A stretch of 64,000 bases of DNA from Arcanobacterium pluranimalium (GCF_016907845.1 NZ_JAFBCS010000001.1:1860001-1924000), one strand, 5' to 3'. Numbered from the stretch's first letter, positions 1-10,901 are shown. Notes: a model not told the origin generated them from the letters alone. Numbers and translations are program-made.

Positions 1-117
1 CGTCTTTGTGGCGTCTAGCCACGGCATATCCTGCTGAGCCGAGGCAACGGCAGGAACCGCGAGAACCGATACAGCTCCCACAGCCGCCGAAATTTTCACA
101 AGTAGTCGATTCTTCAT
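1..117 (-). CDS. Secreted protein, N-terminal fragment (possible GH3 glycosidase)
   Basis: Only the first 39 codons are in the window; the gene runs off the left edge. It starts with ATG at 117 behind a good ribosome binding site (GAGGAG about 7 bases upstream). Residues 1-27 form a classic signal peptide: positive start (MKNRLLVK), hydrophobic core and a cleavage site after AVASA. The mature part begins QQDMPWLDATKT. A 'PWLD...' start right after the signal peptide is reminiscent of actinobacterial family 3 glycoside hydrolases, but 12 mature residues cannot establish the family. Export is well supported; the enzyme assignment is a guess. Confidence 0.5.
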   Translation of the reverse strand, partial: MKNRLLVKISAAVGAVSVLAVPAVASAQQDMPWLDATKT

Positions 118-161
118 AGATTCGCTCCTCACTTGAATCAGGATCATCGTTGATACCTAAA

Positions 162-171
162 ACCGTACGGT
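162..171. promoter_or_regulatory. Small palindrome in the promoter region of the secreted protein gene
   Basis: ACCGTACGGT is a perfect 10-bp palindrome about 45 bases upstream of the start at 117. It could be an operator of a LacI-type regulator, but it is short and could be chance. Confidence 0.2.
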
Positions 172-277
172 ACATATATATCGGATATGTGACTCAAGTC
201 AAAGTCGAATCGTGGGCATTTTGCCCAAATTGAAACGTTTTCGCAGGCTAGAGGAAAACAGAAAATATCAAATCAGC

Positions 278-406
278 TTATTGCAAAACCAAAGCGATAG
301 CTGCCGCCGCACCTGAACTCAGCATCGCAAAAATCACCACAAGCGCAACAACCTTGCGGGCGGCACTTGGCTTTCTTGGCTTCCATTCATCTTTAGGCGA
401 CGTCAT
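278..406 (-). CDS. Small single-pass membrane protein (42 aa)
   Basis: A 42-codon frame starting at ATG 406 and ending TAA at 278. A charged N-terminus rich in Lys, Arg and Pro (MTSPKDEWKPRKPSAARK) is followed by one hydrophobic segment of about 22 residues ending IALVLQ. This layout, a short basic cytosolic stretch plus one transmembrane helix, is typical of real small actinobacterial proteins rather than of random frames. The upstream ribosome binding site is weak (GAGAG). It lies alone between the secreted-protein gene and the end of ilvC, on the same strand as both. Function unknown; I did not recognise a family. Confidence 0.55.
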   Translation of the reverse strand: MTSPKDEWKPRKPSAARKVVALVVIFAMLSSGAAAAIALVLQ

Positions 407-575
407 CTCTCACTCTTTCTCACTAATCTGTAAAGCGTTCACGTTCTCGCCAAGGCTCAAACGCTTGGACTTCCATGCGCAACGGTCTTGACTCTAACAC
501 GGAGCATGGGTGAGAAACCACAGCGTCTATCTAGAAAAACACTGCAATTTCTCACCCATCGTCAAACCCTCAACA

Positions 576-594
576 CTCGCGCGTGAAGCGCGAG
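576..594 (-). terminator. Hairpin downstream of ilvC
   Basis: A 7-bp stem (CTCGCGC/GCGCGAG) with a 5-base loop lies 9 bases past the ilvC stop codon on the minus strand. Only a few T residues follow, so termination may be partial. It fits the end of the ilvBNC operon. Confidence 0.55.
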
Positions 595-603
595 AATCTC
601 GAG

Positions 604-1707
<1,104 letters not shown>

Positions 1708-1745
1708 TTAAGAAATTGATGTGTTTGAAATAGAATTTCAGCTGC

Positions 1746-2279
1746 TTATTCGATTGATCGCGAGATCTGTAGTTCGCTAATCACCTGCTCAGAAATGGAG
1801 CGAGCACCACGCCCAATCGCCACCGTACCAGTTTGCACAATTTCTTTCACACCATAAGGACTAAGCGCTGTGAGCAGTGCATTAACCTTGGCTTCAGAAC
1901 CAGTTGCTTCCACAGTGAGTGCTTGTGGCACCACGTCCACAACCCGACCACGGAACATCTCCACGATTTGCAACACATTCGTTCGGTTCGAGTCATCAGC
2001 ACCTACTTTCACCAAGATAAGACGCCGTTCAACTGCGGTTTCGTTGTGCAATTCTTCAATATGAATTACGTTAACGAGCTTGTTGAGCTGCTTTTGAATC
2101 TGTTCCAAAGGATGCTCATCGGCTACCACCACCAAAGTAATTCGCGATAGCGAGGGATCTTCGGTTGGGCCTACTGCCAGCGAATGAATATTGAACGCCC
2201 GCCGGGCAAATAGCCCAGCTACGCGAGCAAGCACACCTGGCTTATTCTCAACTAACACTGATAGCGTATGGTTACTCAT
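1746..2279 (-). CDS. ilvN: Acetolactate synthase small (regulatory) subunit
   Basis: Regulatory subunit of acetohydroxyacid synthase, which activates the catalytic subunit and carries valine feedback inhibition. The 177 residues comprise an N-terminal ACT domain (residues 4-75: SVLVENKPGVLARVAGLFARR, then FNIHSLAVGPTED with the conserved serine-rich turn) and the C-terminal ALS_ss_C domain (about 85-165). The length is usual for the actinobacterial form. It begins 9 bases after the ilvB stop codon, so translation of the two subunits is probably coupled. Confidence 0.96.
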   Translation of the reverse strand: MSNHTLSVLVENKPGVLARVAGLFARRAFNIHSLAVGPTEDPSLSRITLVVVADEHPLEQIQKQLNKLVNVIHIEELHNETAVERRLILVKVGADDSNRTNVLQIVEMFRGRVVDVVPQALTVEATGSEAKVNALLTALSPYGVKEIVQTGTVAIGRGARSISEQVISELQISRSIE

Positions 2280-2288
2280 TGTCTTGCC

Positions 2289-4121
2289 TCACTCATCCAG
2301 TCCGCTAAAGTCCGGACGCACGTCACGCGCGTATTGAATCTCGTCGTTTGACAGTCCCGCAGGCACCATCGGCCATATCATGGCATCAGGCGAGACTACG
2401 AATTCCACCACAACTGGGCGATCATTGATCGCCATGGCTGCCTTGATTGCATCATCAACATCCTCAGCGCGCTCCACACGAATTGCCGCACAATCATAGG
2501 CATCAGCCAGCTTGCTAAAATCAGGAATTCGCCGCGAACCGTGGCCAGTATTCAATTCGGTATGCGAATATCTTTGCTGGTAAAACAAGTTTTGCCACTG
2601 TCGTACCATCCCCAAAGATGAATTGTTGATCAGAGCAATTTTGATCGGAATATCGTTAATCCGGCATGTTGCCAGCTCTTGATTCGTCATTTGGAACGAG
2701 CCGTCACCATCGATGCACCACACGGTTGTATCAGGCATGCCAACTTGCGCGCCCATCGCCGCAGGCACGCCAAAGCCCATTGTGCCGGCTCCGCACGAAG
2801 TAATGAGCTGCCGAGGGAATTCAAAATCTATGTACTGTTGTGCCCACATCTGGTGCTGCCCAACCCCTGTTGTGAATATCGCCTGCGGAGCGAGCTTGCC
2901 CAAGCGTTCAATCACATATTGCGGACTCATCAAACCATCCGACGTCTCTTGATAGCCCACCGGATAAGTCTCTTTCAACGAGTTGAGGAACGTCCACCAG
3001 GATCGAACATCGGGTTGCCCGAACTGTTCGCGCGCCGCCAATACAGCGGTATTCAACTTCTCAAGAGTGCAGCTCAAATCACCTAAAAGCGCAATATCAG
3101 CCACTCTGTTTTTCGAAATTTCCGCTGGGTCGATGTCTGCGTGAATCACTTTCGCGTGTGGGGCAAAGGATTCGAGGTGCCCGGTAACACGGTCGTCGAA
3201 TCGGGCGCCGAGCACGATCAACAAATCAGCTTTTTGCATGGCGACGACGGCGGGCACAGTTCCGTGCATACCAGGCATTCCCAAGCAGTGCGGATCGCTA
3301 TCAGGAAATGCACCACGCGCGTTGAGCGTCGTCACAACTGGAAAATCAGTTTTGGCAACAAGCTCTTTGAGCAGTGCAGCCCCACCCGAGCGCACCATTC
3401 CCCCACCGACGTAAAACACTGGGCGACGTGCTGCGCACATAGCCTCCGCGGCGTCGTCTATCGCCTGCTGTTTCGGAACGGACACCGGATGGTAACCGGG
3501 CAAGCTAACGGGAGGTGGCCACACGAAATCGCACACCTGGTTTTGAGCTGACTTCGTAATATCCACCAGCACTGGACCTGGACGCCCCGACTGTGCCAAA
3601 TAGAAAGCTTCAGCAATCCGCTGAGGAATTTCTTTCGCATCAGTAATAAGGAAGGAATGTTTCGTGATCGGAAGCGAAGCTCCAACAATATCCGCTTCTT
3701 GGAAAGCGTCCGTACCGATCGCGCTAGCTCCCACTTGCCCGGTGATCACAACGATCGGAACTGAATCCAAGTTGGCATCTAGCAATGCGGTGACGACGTT
3801 CGTGGCGCCTGGTCCCGACGTCGCGAAACACACTCCAACTTTTCCTGTAGCGACGGCGTAGCCTTCAGCGGCGTGACCAGCACCTTGTTCATGCCGCACC
3901 AAGATGTGACGCAACTTGCGCGAATCAAATAGTGGGTCATAAGTGGGTAAAATTGAGCCACCTGGCAGCCCGAATACGTCTTGGACGCCCAACTCTTCAA
4001 GCGAGCGCACAATGGAGCGCGCTCCGGTCGACTCTTCGCGAATCGGCGTTCGTGCCATAGCATCGCGCATTGACTCAGGAAATTCCATCAGCGCCTGTGG
4101 CTGATCGGGCGTCTGCGTCAT
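2289..4121 (-). CDS. ilvB: Acetolactate synthase large (catalytic) subunit
   Basis: Thiamine-diphosphate enzyme that condenses two pyruvates to acetolactate, or pyruvate with 2-oxobutyrate, the committed step of branched-chain amino-acid synthesis. At 610 residues it has all three domains. The N-terminal domain carries the catalytic glutamate in [16 protein letters not shown]. The central FAD-binding domain follows. The C-terminal thiamine-binding motif begins [14 protein letters not shown] and ends LINNSS. An N-terminal extension of about 25 residues precedes the fold, as in mycobacterial IlvB. The start ATG at 4121 follows AGGGATG. The 150-base leader upstream holds a leader peptide and an attenuator hairpin. 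Confidence 0.97.
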   Translation of the reverse strand: MTQTPDQPQALMEFPESMRDAMARTPIREESTGARSIVRSLEELGVQDVFGLPGGSILPTYDPLFDSRKLRHILVRHEQGAGHAAEGYAVATGKVGVCFATSGPGATNVVTALLDANLDSVPIVVITGQVGASAIGTDAFQEADIVGASLPITKHSFLITDAKEIPQRIAEAFYLAQSGRPGPVLVDITKSAQNQVCDFVWPPPVSLPGYHPVSVPKQQAIDDAAEAMCAARRPVFYVGGGMVRSGGAALLKELVAKTDFPVVTTLNARGAFPDSDPHCLGMPGMHGTVPAVVAMQKADLLIVLGARFDDRVTGHLESFAPHAKVIHADIDPAEISKNRVADIALLGDLSCTLEKLNTAVLAAREQFGQPDVRSWWTFLNSLKETYPVGYQETSDGLMSPQYVIERLGKLAPQAIFTTGVGQHQMWAQQYIDFEFPRQLITSCGAGTMGFGVPAAMGAQVGMPDTTVWCIDGDGSFQMTNQELATCRINDIPIKIALINNSSLGMVRQWQNLFYQQRYSHTELNTGHGSRRIPDFSKLADAYDCAAIRVERAEDVDDAIKAAMAINDRPVVVEFVVSPDAMIWPMVPAGLSNDEIQYARDVRPDFSGLDE

Positions 4122-4182
4122 TTCGCATCCCTAACCTTTGCTAGATGTAGATTTTTTGGCCGCTCGGCCTTGCGTGGGTAAG

Positions 4183-4245
4183 AAAAACCCCTCGAGAGTT
4201 TCGAGGGGAGCGCACCAGCCGCATTCAGCTCACCTGCTGGTGCGC
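4183..4245 (-). promoter_or_regulatory. ilvBNC transcription attenuator: two hairpins, the second with a U-run
   Basis: Read on the minus strand, a perfect 9-bp stem (arms 4237-4245 and 4210-4218) encloses the end of the leader peptide. It is followed directly by a GC-rich hairpin (4188-4194 with 4202-4208, extendable by one A-T pair) and five U residues (4187-4183), an intrinsic terminator 60 bases before ilvB. Terminator plus upstream competing hairpin plus short frame is the layout of amino-acid attenuators. The base-pairing is seen directly; the switching mechanism is inferred. Confidence 0.8.
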
Positions 4246-4274
4246 TGAATAATAAGCGACTGTTGTTTGTTCAT
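4230..4274 (-). CDS. ilvBNC leader peptide (14 aa)
   Basis: A 14-codon frame, MNKQQSLIIQRTSR, starting ATG at 4274 and ending TGA inside the loop of the first attenuator hairpin. It contains consecutive Leu-Ile-Ile codons just before the hairpin arm, as expected if ribosome stalling for branched-chain aminoacyl-tRNA controls ilvBNC. No ribosome binding site is present. The predicted promoter places the transcript start at or within a base or two of the ATG, so it is probably translated from a leaderless mRNA. Only three branched-chain codons is modest for an attenuator. Confidence 0.7.
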   Translation of the reverse strand: MNKQQSLIIQRTSR

Positions 4275-4280
4275 GTTTTC

Positions 4281-4308
4281 ATACTATGCAACTGAGCAAG
4301 TGGCACAA
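4281..4308 (-). promoter_or_regulatory. Predicted ilvBNC promoter
   Basis: On the minus strand a -35-like TTGTGC (4308-4303), a 16-base spacer and a -10-like TAGTAT (4286-4281) lie just upstream of the leader peptide ATG at 4274. The distance implies a start point at the ATG. Confidence 0.55.
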
Positions 4309-4550
4309 AATCCATTCCGACTTATCTCATTATGTGGTAAATTATCTCAAATTACGCTGAAGCAGCCGCGCGTTACGCCGAGACGACCAAAGCGTTGGCA
4401 ATAACACAGCACTGTTAAGCTTCACATTCGCCACAAAACGGAAATATTTTCCAAGGTAAAACGGCTGTGTTTCGAACAACACAGTTAAACTGACCTCCTT
4501 TAGGTCATTAATCCTTTTGATCTCATAACTGAGGAACTAGAGTTCCAACC

Positions 4551-5897
4551 GTGAATAAAGACGATCAGAATGAATACACAGCATCAGTAGCGGCACACAG
4601 CCGCCTTGCTCACCAAACCCATGTGGTTTTGCGACTTGGGCAATATATGCTCGCCGTGGGAGCTTCTGCTTACCGCGTGCAAGACGGAATGCAAAGACTC
4701 GCGCGCGCTGTGGGCATTGAAAAACTCCACGTTCAAGTAAATTACACCTCTATCACTGCCACAGCCTGGGCGAACGGAACTTTCCGTTCAGAGGTTGTTG
4801 AACAGCGTAATCATGGCGTGAACGCAGATAAAATTGATCGTTTCAACGCCTACATTCAAGGTCTTCCACCATCGGGTCTCATGGTTGAAGATGCAGAAGC
4901 GGAGATCGAAAAGATCCATTCAAGCAAATTGCTCTACACGAATGTGATCTCGGCTCTCGCCTCCGGCTTTGCTTGTGCAGGGTTCACATTCTTGAACCTT
5001 GGTGGAATTGTAGAATGTCTGAGTGTATTCTTCGCCGCTATGATCGGCCAGTACTCAAGAAAGAAGCTCCTCGCTAAGCACTACAACCATTTCTTCGTCT
5101 GGATGGTTTGTGGGTTCGTGGCATCAGGCGTCTACACCGGGATCGTCGTACTACTTCACGCCGCTAATCTTATTGATTCTCATCAGGCGGGCATGGTATG
5201 TGCCGTACTCTTCCTCGTTCCAGGATTCCCACTCGTAACCTCGATCCTCGACTTGATTCGCCAAGATTTTAGCGCAGGTATTTCCCGCGGCGCTTACGTC
5301 GTCATGCTCTTGATTTCGACGGCGACGGCGGTGTGGGCCTTTTCTGAAATCGCCGACTGGGGAATTATGGACGTTCACGCCGGATATTCGCTCTCGTTCG
5401 CTTGGTTGCTGGTTGGCCGCGCAATTGCAACCTTTATTGCTGCCTATGGCTTTGCAATGTTGTTTAACGCGCCACCGTTGGCTTGCCTATTAGCTGCGTG
5501 CAATGGCGCTTTCATCAACGTTGCTCGACTCACCGTTAAAGACCTTGGGATGAACCCTATCGCTGCTGTGGGTCTTGCTGCGCTCATTGCCGGATTGATT
5601 GCGCATGTGATATCACGCAAGTCGCACTACTCCCGAGTAACGCTCTCGGTACCAGCCGTAGTTGTGATGATTCCAGGTGTTCCTCTCTATCGAGCGATGT
5701 CGGCAATGACGAACGGTCAAGATATTTCAAATGCGCTTGATTCAATGCTCACGCTGCTGTTTATCATCACAAGTATCGGATTCGGTCTTGCCACAGCGCG
5801 CATCCTCACCGACCGGAATTGGCGTATCGAAAAGATCCCTACAGTTCCAACGCTCGGGTATCTGGACAGCACAAACATAAACAACTTCACTGCCTAA
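4551..5897 (+). CDS. thrE: ThrE-family threonine/serine exporter
   Basis: Inner-membrane exporter of threonine and serine by proton antiport, as known for ThrE of Corynebacterium. The 448 residues contain both family domains. The N-terminal ThrE half has the conserved cytosolic stretch LRLGQYMLAVGASAYRVQDG (residues 28-47), and after about residue 125 come ten hydrophobic segments, the last group forming the ThrE_2 domain. The start is GTG at 4551; a GAGGAA lies 13-18 bases upstream, rather far, so a slightly later start cannot be excluded. It diverges from ilvBNC with 276 bases between the two start regions; threonine is the isoleucine precursor, so the neighbourhood makes metabolic sense. 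Confidence 0.85.
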   Translation: MNKDDQNEYTASVAAHSRLAHQTHVVLRLGQYMLAVGASAYRVQDGMQRLARAVGIEKLHVQVNYTSITATAWANGTFRSEVVEQRNHGVNADKIDRFNAYIQGLPPSGLMVEDAEAEIEKIHSSKLLYTNVISALASGFACAGFTFLNLGGIVECLSVFFAAMIGQYSRKKLLAKHYNHFFVWMVCGFVASGVYTGIVVLLHAANLIDSHQAGMVCAVLFLVPGFPLVTSILDLIRQDFSAGISRGAYVVMLLISTATAVWAFSEIADWGIMDVHAGYSLSFAWLLVGRAIATFIAAYGFAMLFNAPPLACLLAACNGAFINVARLTVKDLGMNPIAAVGLAALIAGLIAHVISRKSHYSRVTLSVPAVVVMIPGVPLYRAMSAMTNGQDISNALDSMLTLLFIITSIGFGLATARILTDRNWRIEKIPTVPTLGYLDSTNINNFTA

Positions 5898-5994
5898 GCT
5901 AGCTCAAGATCTTAATTAACAGATCTCGAAACTGTCATTGCTGAAAAGCTGAAACATTAAGAAGCTCAGCAGCTGAGAGATTGAGCAGTTGACA

Positions 5995-6026
5995 GAAGAG
6001 GAGGTAGCCGCGGCTACCTCCTCTTC
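5995..6026. terminator. Perfect 32-bp palindrome after thrE
   Basis: Two 16-base arms (GAAGAGGAGGTAGCCG and its exact complement) abut with no spacer, about 100 bases beyond the thrE stop. It would fold on either strand with a small CGCG loop. There is no clear U-run. It sits between convergent genes, so it is probably a bidirectional terminator. Confidence 0.6.
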
Positions 6027-6041
6027 CCTATTCAGTTGGAC

Positions 6042-6072
6042 TTACCAGTTTCTGATTTTTACCAGTTTCTGA
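6042..6072. repeat. Tandem 14/17-bp repeat between convergent genes
   Basis: TTACCAGTTTCTGA occurs at 6042-6055 and again at 6059-6072, each followed by a T- or CT-rich stretch. Confidence 0.7.
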
Positions 6073-6185
6073 CCTTTTCCAATTTCGGTCTTACATTTGG
6101 CCTATGCCCCAGTTTTCCACTGAGCATATCTTGAGCTTTGCGGTAAACTTGCCACTGCGTTTACCGTTATACCAGCTCTGCAAGA

Positions 6186-7814
6186 CTATAGTGCGCCCAA
6201 AATATGCGCCAGCAAGATCTTGACGATCATGGCAACGGGGTATGCAAGAGCGTACCCAACTGCCACGCGCGGATCGGCTGCAGTTCTGGCATTTGCAAAA
6301 CCCAATACTGCAGGTTGAGTTTGCGTACCACCCATGAATCCAGAGAGTTGGGTTCCGCCCATCTTAAAAATACCTCGCTGCACGAGATGCAAACCGATAC
6401 CAACCGTCGTCGTAATAACAACGCCAAGAATGAGGATCTTCCACCAATCGCCACCGGTAAAAGCGTTTCCAATCTGCGGTCCGGCATTTGTACCTGCTCT
6501 GGCGAGGAACATCAGCAAGCCAATTTCAGCGATAACCTGGTTCGTTGAGAAAGGTAGTGCCGTCACAAGCTTGCCAATTCTGCCAAAGTAACCCATCAAA
6601 AGTGCGATGATCAAAATGCCGGCAGCGTATCCAATGGCAAAGTGTCCACCACCTGGGATAGGAATCTCGATTTCGCCAATGAAATAGCCCAACGCCAATC
6701 CCAATCCCAGCGCAACTGGGTTGATATCAGAAAGGCCGCGTGCAGAGTCGCCAAACCACTTAGAAATTTCTTTGAGTTTGTAGGTTGGACCAACCACGCG
6801 AATGCGGTCACCCAGTTCTACTTGCAGATTTGGGATTGCTAAGAAATCCGTATCTCCACGGCGCACACGCGAAATCTTCGCGCCCCATTTTTCTTCCAGC
6901 ATTGCGTCCAGTTCAGCCACAGTGCGCCCAGCCAAGGAATGATTGGAGACGATAATACGCCGGAAATCGAGCATTCGCCGATCAGAACGCAGTGAGTGAC
7001 TCGACTCGTGACCCAAATACTCCACTGCCACATTCACCGCATCGAGGCTTCCAACTACCGTGAGCAGGTCGTCTTTATGGATAACGTCGTCTTCAGCAGG
7101 AATCCAAATTTTTCCGGTCTCGCCTTGGCGCATACGCGAAATCTCAATAGTCCCATTCATATGGGCAATCACAGTCTTGATCGTCGGAAGATCTTCACGC
7201 TCGACGCGCACGTTCATATGCGTTACTTTTGCAGGTGCGTCAGTGTCATATTTTCCAGAACGCAAAGCTAAACCAGCTGCAAGAATCATGCCAAGCACGC
7301 CAAATAGGTATGCTACAGCGTATCCAACAGTTGCCAACGCTTCATTACCAGAAGCTTCACCAGCAGCCGCGAGCGCAGGTGTATTGGTGATACCACCGGC
7401 GAATGTACCAGCGATCAGAGCTGCATCCATATCAAAGACGAAACGTCCAACAAAATACGCGGTTGTTGCCGCAAAAGACAACACCGCAACCATGCCAAGG
7501 ATTGGTCCTGTTGCGCGCTTTAATGCCGCAAAAAAGTTCTTTCCTGAGCTATTTCCAATTGCGAAAGCGAAGAGTGCGAGCCCAATAACTCCCACATCCG
7601 CTCCGATAATCATTCCGCCATGACCAGGCGAGGATTTAGCTGCAACACCAGCAGAAACGCCCCATGCGGAAATAGCAATCGCAAGAAATAGTACTGCGGC
7701 AGCTCCCAAACTGACGCCTTTGACCTTAATCTCACCGAGGAACATGCCAACCCCAACAAGGAGGAAAGTAAAAAGCACATGATGATCGGCAAGATACTGC
7801 AAAAGTATTGTCAC
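6186..7814 (-). CDS. AspT/YidE/YbjL-type transporter with two RCK_C domains
   Basis: Membrane transporter of the aspartate:alanine exchanger family. Two copies of the five-to-six-helix 'duplication domain' (about residues 10-180 and 370-540, each with a glycine-rich TNTPALAAA- or TQTQPAVLG-type signature) flank two cytosolic TrkA-C (RCK_C) domains (about 195-365). The conserved GGITNTPALAAAGEASG and GGTQTQPAVLGFANA motifs are visible. I chose the GTG at 7814 (protein VTILLQYL..., about 542 residues) because AAGGGG lies 6-7 bases upstream; an ATG ten codons earlier (7844) lacks such a site. Substrate unknown: AspT exchanges aspartate and alanine, but many relatives are uncharacterised. It stands alone. 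Confidence 0.85.
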   Translation of the reverse strand: MTILLQYLADHHVLFTFLLVGVGMFLGEIKVKGVSLGAAAVLFLAIAISAWGVSAGVAAKSSPGHGGMIIGADVGVIGLALFAFAIGNSSGKNFFAALKRATGPILGMVAVLSFAATTAYFVGRFVFDMDAALIAGTFAGGITNTPALAAAGEASGNEALATVGYAVAYLFGVLGMILAAGLALRSGKYDTDAPAKVTHMNVRVEREDLPTIKTVIAHMNGTIEISRMRQGETGKIWIPAEDDVIHKDDLLTVVGSLDAVNVAVEYLGHESSHSLRSDRRMLDFRRIIVSNHSLAGRTVAELDAMLEEKWGAKISRVRRGDTDFLAIPNLQVELGDRIRVVGPTYKLKEISKWFGDSARGLSDINPVALGLGLALGYFIGEIEIPIPGGGHFAIGYAAGILIIALLMGYFGRIGKLVTALPFSTNQVIAEIGLLMFLARAGTNAGPQIGNAFTGGDWWKILILGVVITTTVGIGLHLVQRGIFKMGGTQLSGFMGGTQTQPAVLGFANARTAADPRVAVGYALAYPVAMIVKILLAHILGAL

Positions 7815-7916
7815 AATAGCCCCTTCGCTACTTCGACCCAACATTTTGTGGACGATTCAATTATCTACGGCCAATTTTGTATTTTATAGGGCAACAGTCC
7901 CTGAGTAACACAAGGA

Positions 7917-7947
7917 ACTAGAAATCTATCGCGCATAAATTTCTAGT
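7917..7947 (-). terminator. Hairpin downstream of ilvD
   Basis: A 9-bp stem ACTAGAAAT/ATTTCTAGT with a 13-base loop lies 26 bases beyond the ilvD stop. An outer GGGCA.../...TGCCC pairing can extend it. No strong U-run. Confidence 0.5.
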
Positions 7948-7972
7948 CCTAGCTGCCCAATTATCATTTTAA

Positions 7973-9805
7973 TCAACCTTGAATAACTCTCACTGCCCCT
8001 TTATCTGCGCTGGTAGCCATAGCTGCGTAGGCTTCGAGTGCCTTTGATACTACTCGATCCCGCTTCCCTTTCCAAGGAGTCGCCCCTTGTGCAATACGAC
8101 GACGTTCCAGCTCGTCGTCGTCCACGTCAAGTACCAAACGACGCCGGGGAATATCGATCACGATGGCGTCGCCGTCGTGAACCAAACCAATCAAACCTCC
8201 TGCTGCAGCCTCGGGAGAAATATGTCCGATGCTCAAACCTGATGTTCCGCCCGAGAATCGCCCATCAGTGATCAGCGCACAGCTCTTGCCGAGTCCCAAG
8301 CCTTTCAAGAACGACGTCGGATAGAGCATCTCTTGCATTCCTGGCCCGCCTCGCGGTCCTTCATACCGAATCACTACCACGTCACCTGGCTGAACTTTCT
8401 TGCTCAGAATCAGATCAATGGCCTGCTCTTGAGAATCGACCACCCGCGCCGGGCCAGTAAAATTAAACAGTTCTTCATCAATTCCCGCAGTTTTGATAAC
8501 TGCGCCGTCTTGCGCCAAATTTCCATACAGCACACACAGGCCACCATCAGCAGTGTATGCATTCTCTACACTGCGAATACACCCTTTTTCCGCATCATTA
8601 TCGAGCGATGCCCATCGATTATCTTGCGAAAAAGGTTGGGTTGTGCGCACACCGCCCGGCGCGACTGAGAAAAGTTCTAAAGCCTCAGGGCGCGGATCAG
8701 CAGATCGAATATCCCACTGGGTGAGCCACGAATCTAAATCAGGAGAATGAACCGAATGCACCTCAGTGTTGAGAAGATCTGCTCGCCTCAATTCCCCTAG
8801 CAGAGCTGGAATACCACCAGCACGGTGAAAATCTTCCATATGGTAGCGCGTCGAATTAGGCGCTACTTTCGCCAAACACGGCACTTTCCGTGAAAGACCG
8901 TCAATATCAGCGAGCGTAAAATCGATCTGCCCTTCTTGAGCCGCAGCCAGGGTGTGCAAAATCGTGTTCGTTGATCCTCCCATCGCAATATCCATTGCCA
9001 TCGCGTTCAAAAATGCAGCTCGAGTGGCAATATTGCGTGGGAGCACGGAGTCGTCGTCATTCGTATAATAACGTTCGCACAGCTCAACGATGCGGTGCCC
9101 AGCCTCTATAAACAGCTCCTTACGCCTGCGTGCAGTGGCTAACGTTGATCCATTACCAGGCAGCGAAAGCCCCAATGCTTCAGTTAAACAGTTCATCGAA
9201 TTAGCTGTGAACATTCCAGAGCAAGAACCGCAGGTCGGGCAAGCATTGTGCTCAATTTGAGCGAGCTCATCGTCAGATATGGAGTCATCGGCGGATTTCG
9301 CAATGGCATCAACTAAGTCGAGCTTATGCTCGACCACCCCTGCCACCGATTTTCCTGCCTCCATTGGCCCACCGGACACGAAAATAACGGGAATGTTGAG
9401 CCGCAGCGCAGCCATAAGCATTCCGGGCGTGATCTTATCGCAGTTCGAAATACACACTAACGCATCTGCACAGTGCGCATTGACCATATACTCCACTGAA
9501 TCAGCTATCAACTCGCGCGATGGCAAAGAGTAGAGCATACCGCCGTGGCCCATGGCAATGCCATCGTCGACCGCGATCGTATTGAATTCTTTGCCGATTC
9601 CGCCAGCTTCTTCAATAGCCTTGATAACCAGCTGACCCATGTCTTTCAAATGCACATGACCAGGCACGAATTGAGTGAAAGAGTTTGCTACCGCAATGAT
9701 TGGCTTGCCAAAATCTTCGGTTCGCATGCCTGTTGCGCGCCACAGTGCTCGCGCACCCGCCATATTTCGCCCCGAAGTGGACGTTTTTGAACGCAATTGC
9801 GGCAT
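7973..9805 (-). CDS. ilvD: Dihydroxy-acid dehydratase
   Basis: Third enzyme of branched-chain amino-acid synthesis: iron-sulfur dependent dehydration of dihydroxy acids to 2-oxo acids, in the cytosol. About 610 residues with the expected cluster and active-site motifs: [12 protein letters not shown] near residue 122, then [18 protein letters not shown] near 195, and [17 protein letters not shown] [16 protein letters not shown] in the C-terminal half. I start it at ATG 9805 ([18 protein letters not shown]) because GGAGA lies just upstream and because this is the conserved family start; an in-frame start six codons earlier overlaps that site. It is not in the ilvBNC operon. Confidence 0.96.
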   Translation of the reverse strand: MPQLRSKTSTSGRNMAGARALWRATGMRTEDFGKPIIAVANSFTQFVPGHVHLKDMGQLVIKAIEEAGGIGKEFNTIAVDDGIAMGHGGMLYSLPSRELIADSVEYMVNAHCADALVCISNCDKITPGMLMAALRLNIPVIFVSGGPMEAGKSVAGVVEHKLDLVDAIAKSADDSISDDELAQIEHNACPTCGSCSGMFTANSMNCLTEALGLSLPGNGSTLATARRRKELFIEAGHRIVELCERYYTNDDDSVLPRNIATRAAFLNAMAMDIAMGGSTNTILHTLAAAQEGQIDFTLADIDGLSRKVPCLAKVAPNSTRYHMEDFHRAGGIPALLGELRRADLLNTEVHSVHSPDLDSWLTQWDIRSADPRPEALELFSVAPGGVRTTQPFSQDNRWASLDNDAEKGCIRSVENAYTADGGLCVLYGNLAQDGAVIKTAGIDEELFNFTGPARVVDSQEQAIDLILSKKVQPGDVVVIRYEGPRGGPGMQEMLYPTSFLKGLGLGKSCALITDGRFSGGTSGLSIGHISPEAAAGGLIGLVHDGDAIVIDIPRRRLVLDVDDDELERRRIAQGATPWKGKRDRVVSKALEAYAAMATSADKGAVRVIQG

Positions 9806-9880
9806 TTTCTCTCCTTCGCTCAACTGTTTCCACTATCCTAAAGCACCTGCGAAGAAAAGTTCGGGCGACGTTCATTCTTT

Positions 9881-9954
9881 GAGCAGTCCCTTTGCTTTAA
9901 GCAGACTCTCTCGCTCCGAGCAGCCCCTACGCCCTGAACAGCCCGTGCACAGTT
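9881..9954. repeat. Degenerate ~18-bp tandem repeat, four units
   Basis: Four successive units, each with a GAGCAG/GAACAG-type start and C-rich tail (9881, 9901, 9918, 9936), lie between ilvD and the methyltransferase gene. Non-coding. Confidence 0.45.
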
Positions 9955-10006
9955 CTCGCCGCGTTTACCGATGCACCACCCGCCCAATAATTCACCGCCA
10001 TGAACC

Positions 10007-10738
10007 TCAGCGACGTTGCGCCGTCCATACATAGGTGTGATACGGCAAGACAACTGGTGTATCGTCGTCGTACCCTAAATGCTCACGCAAATACCAGGCG
10101 AGGTTCGAACGCATCTTGCGACGATTTTCCTCCGTCGACCGAATCCACGATGCGCGCGTGGTGCCAAGTTCAAAAACCTGTTCGACCGTCAAATGATCTT
10201 CCCAAGCACACGAGAAAAACTGTGGCGTTGTAAAAGCCGCGCTCAGCTCAGGCGGACGATCAAAACGATGCACGTCTCCTGAGCGCATAATCCGAGTCAG
10301 CCGATGTACCCACGGGATCGACACGTCAAGTTGATTATTGATAATCGCGATCCTCCCAGTTGGAGTGAGGATTCGCAAGGCTTCACGCTGGGCGAGGCCA
10401 GCATCGAGCCAGTGCCAGCATTGTCCATAGGTGAGCAGATCAAACGACGACGCCGGCAGGCCGGTATCCTCAGCGCTCGCCTCGCGTAGTCGTTCTGTTG
10501 GGAAATCACCGAGCGCAGTTGTGAATGCCGCACGCATATCAGGTGCTGGTTCAATCGCCCAGACCTGCGCACCACTACTACATAATGTCTGCGTCAGTTT
10601 TCCCGTCCCGGCGCCGATGTCAGCTACTTTCATGGTGGAATCCAGCGCCAGCACATCAAGAATCTGCTGCGGGTATGATGGCCGCACATCTACATAGGTA
10701 TGTGCTGGCCCATTGAGCTGAGCGTAAGGGTTGAGCAT
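10007..10738 (-). CDS. Class I SAM-dependent methyltransferase
   Basis: A 243-residue cytosolic protein of the UbiE/Methyltransf_11 type. Motif I, the SAM-binding loop VADIGAGTGKLTQTL, is at residues 38-52, followed by an acidic residue at the end of strand 2 (VWAIEPAPDM), motif II (SFDLLTYGQCWHWLD) and a proline-containing motif III (LRILTPTGRIAIINNQ). The HWLD pattern after motif II is common in the group annotated as trans-aconitate-like or generic methyltransferases. Substrate unknown. Transcribed on its own, divergently from nhaA. Confidence 0.88.
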   Translation of the reverse strand: MLNPYAQLNGPAHTYVDVRPSYPQQILDVLALDSTMKVADIGAGTGKLTQTLCSSGAQVWAIEPAPDMRAAFTTALGDFPTERLREASAEDTGLPASSFDLLTYGQCWHWLDAGLAQREALRILTPTGRIAIINNQLDVSIPWVHRLTRIMRSGDVHRFDRPPELSAAFTTPQFFSCAWEDHLTVEQVFELGTTRASWIRSTEENRRKMRSNLAWYLREHLGYDDDTPVVLPYHTYVWTAQRR

Positions 10739-10901
10739 ACGCTATTCATGCCACAAATGCGCTACAAAATCCAATTCACGGTACGAAAAGTGTGTTCTAT
10801 CCTAATAACTTGCTTCGATAAAATCTGCTTCGATAGGGTATTGAGAGGGCGCGTCGGGAAGTCTGGTCGACACTACATGTACCTAACTGTCGAAGGAAAC
10901 C

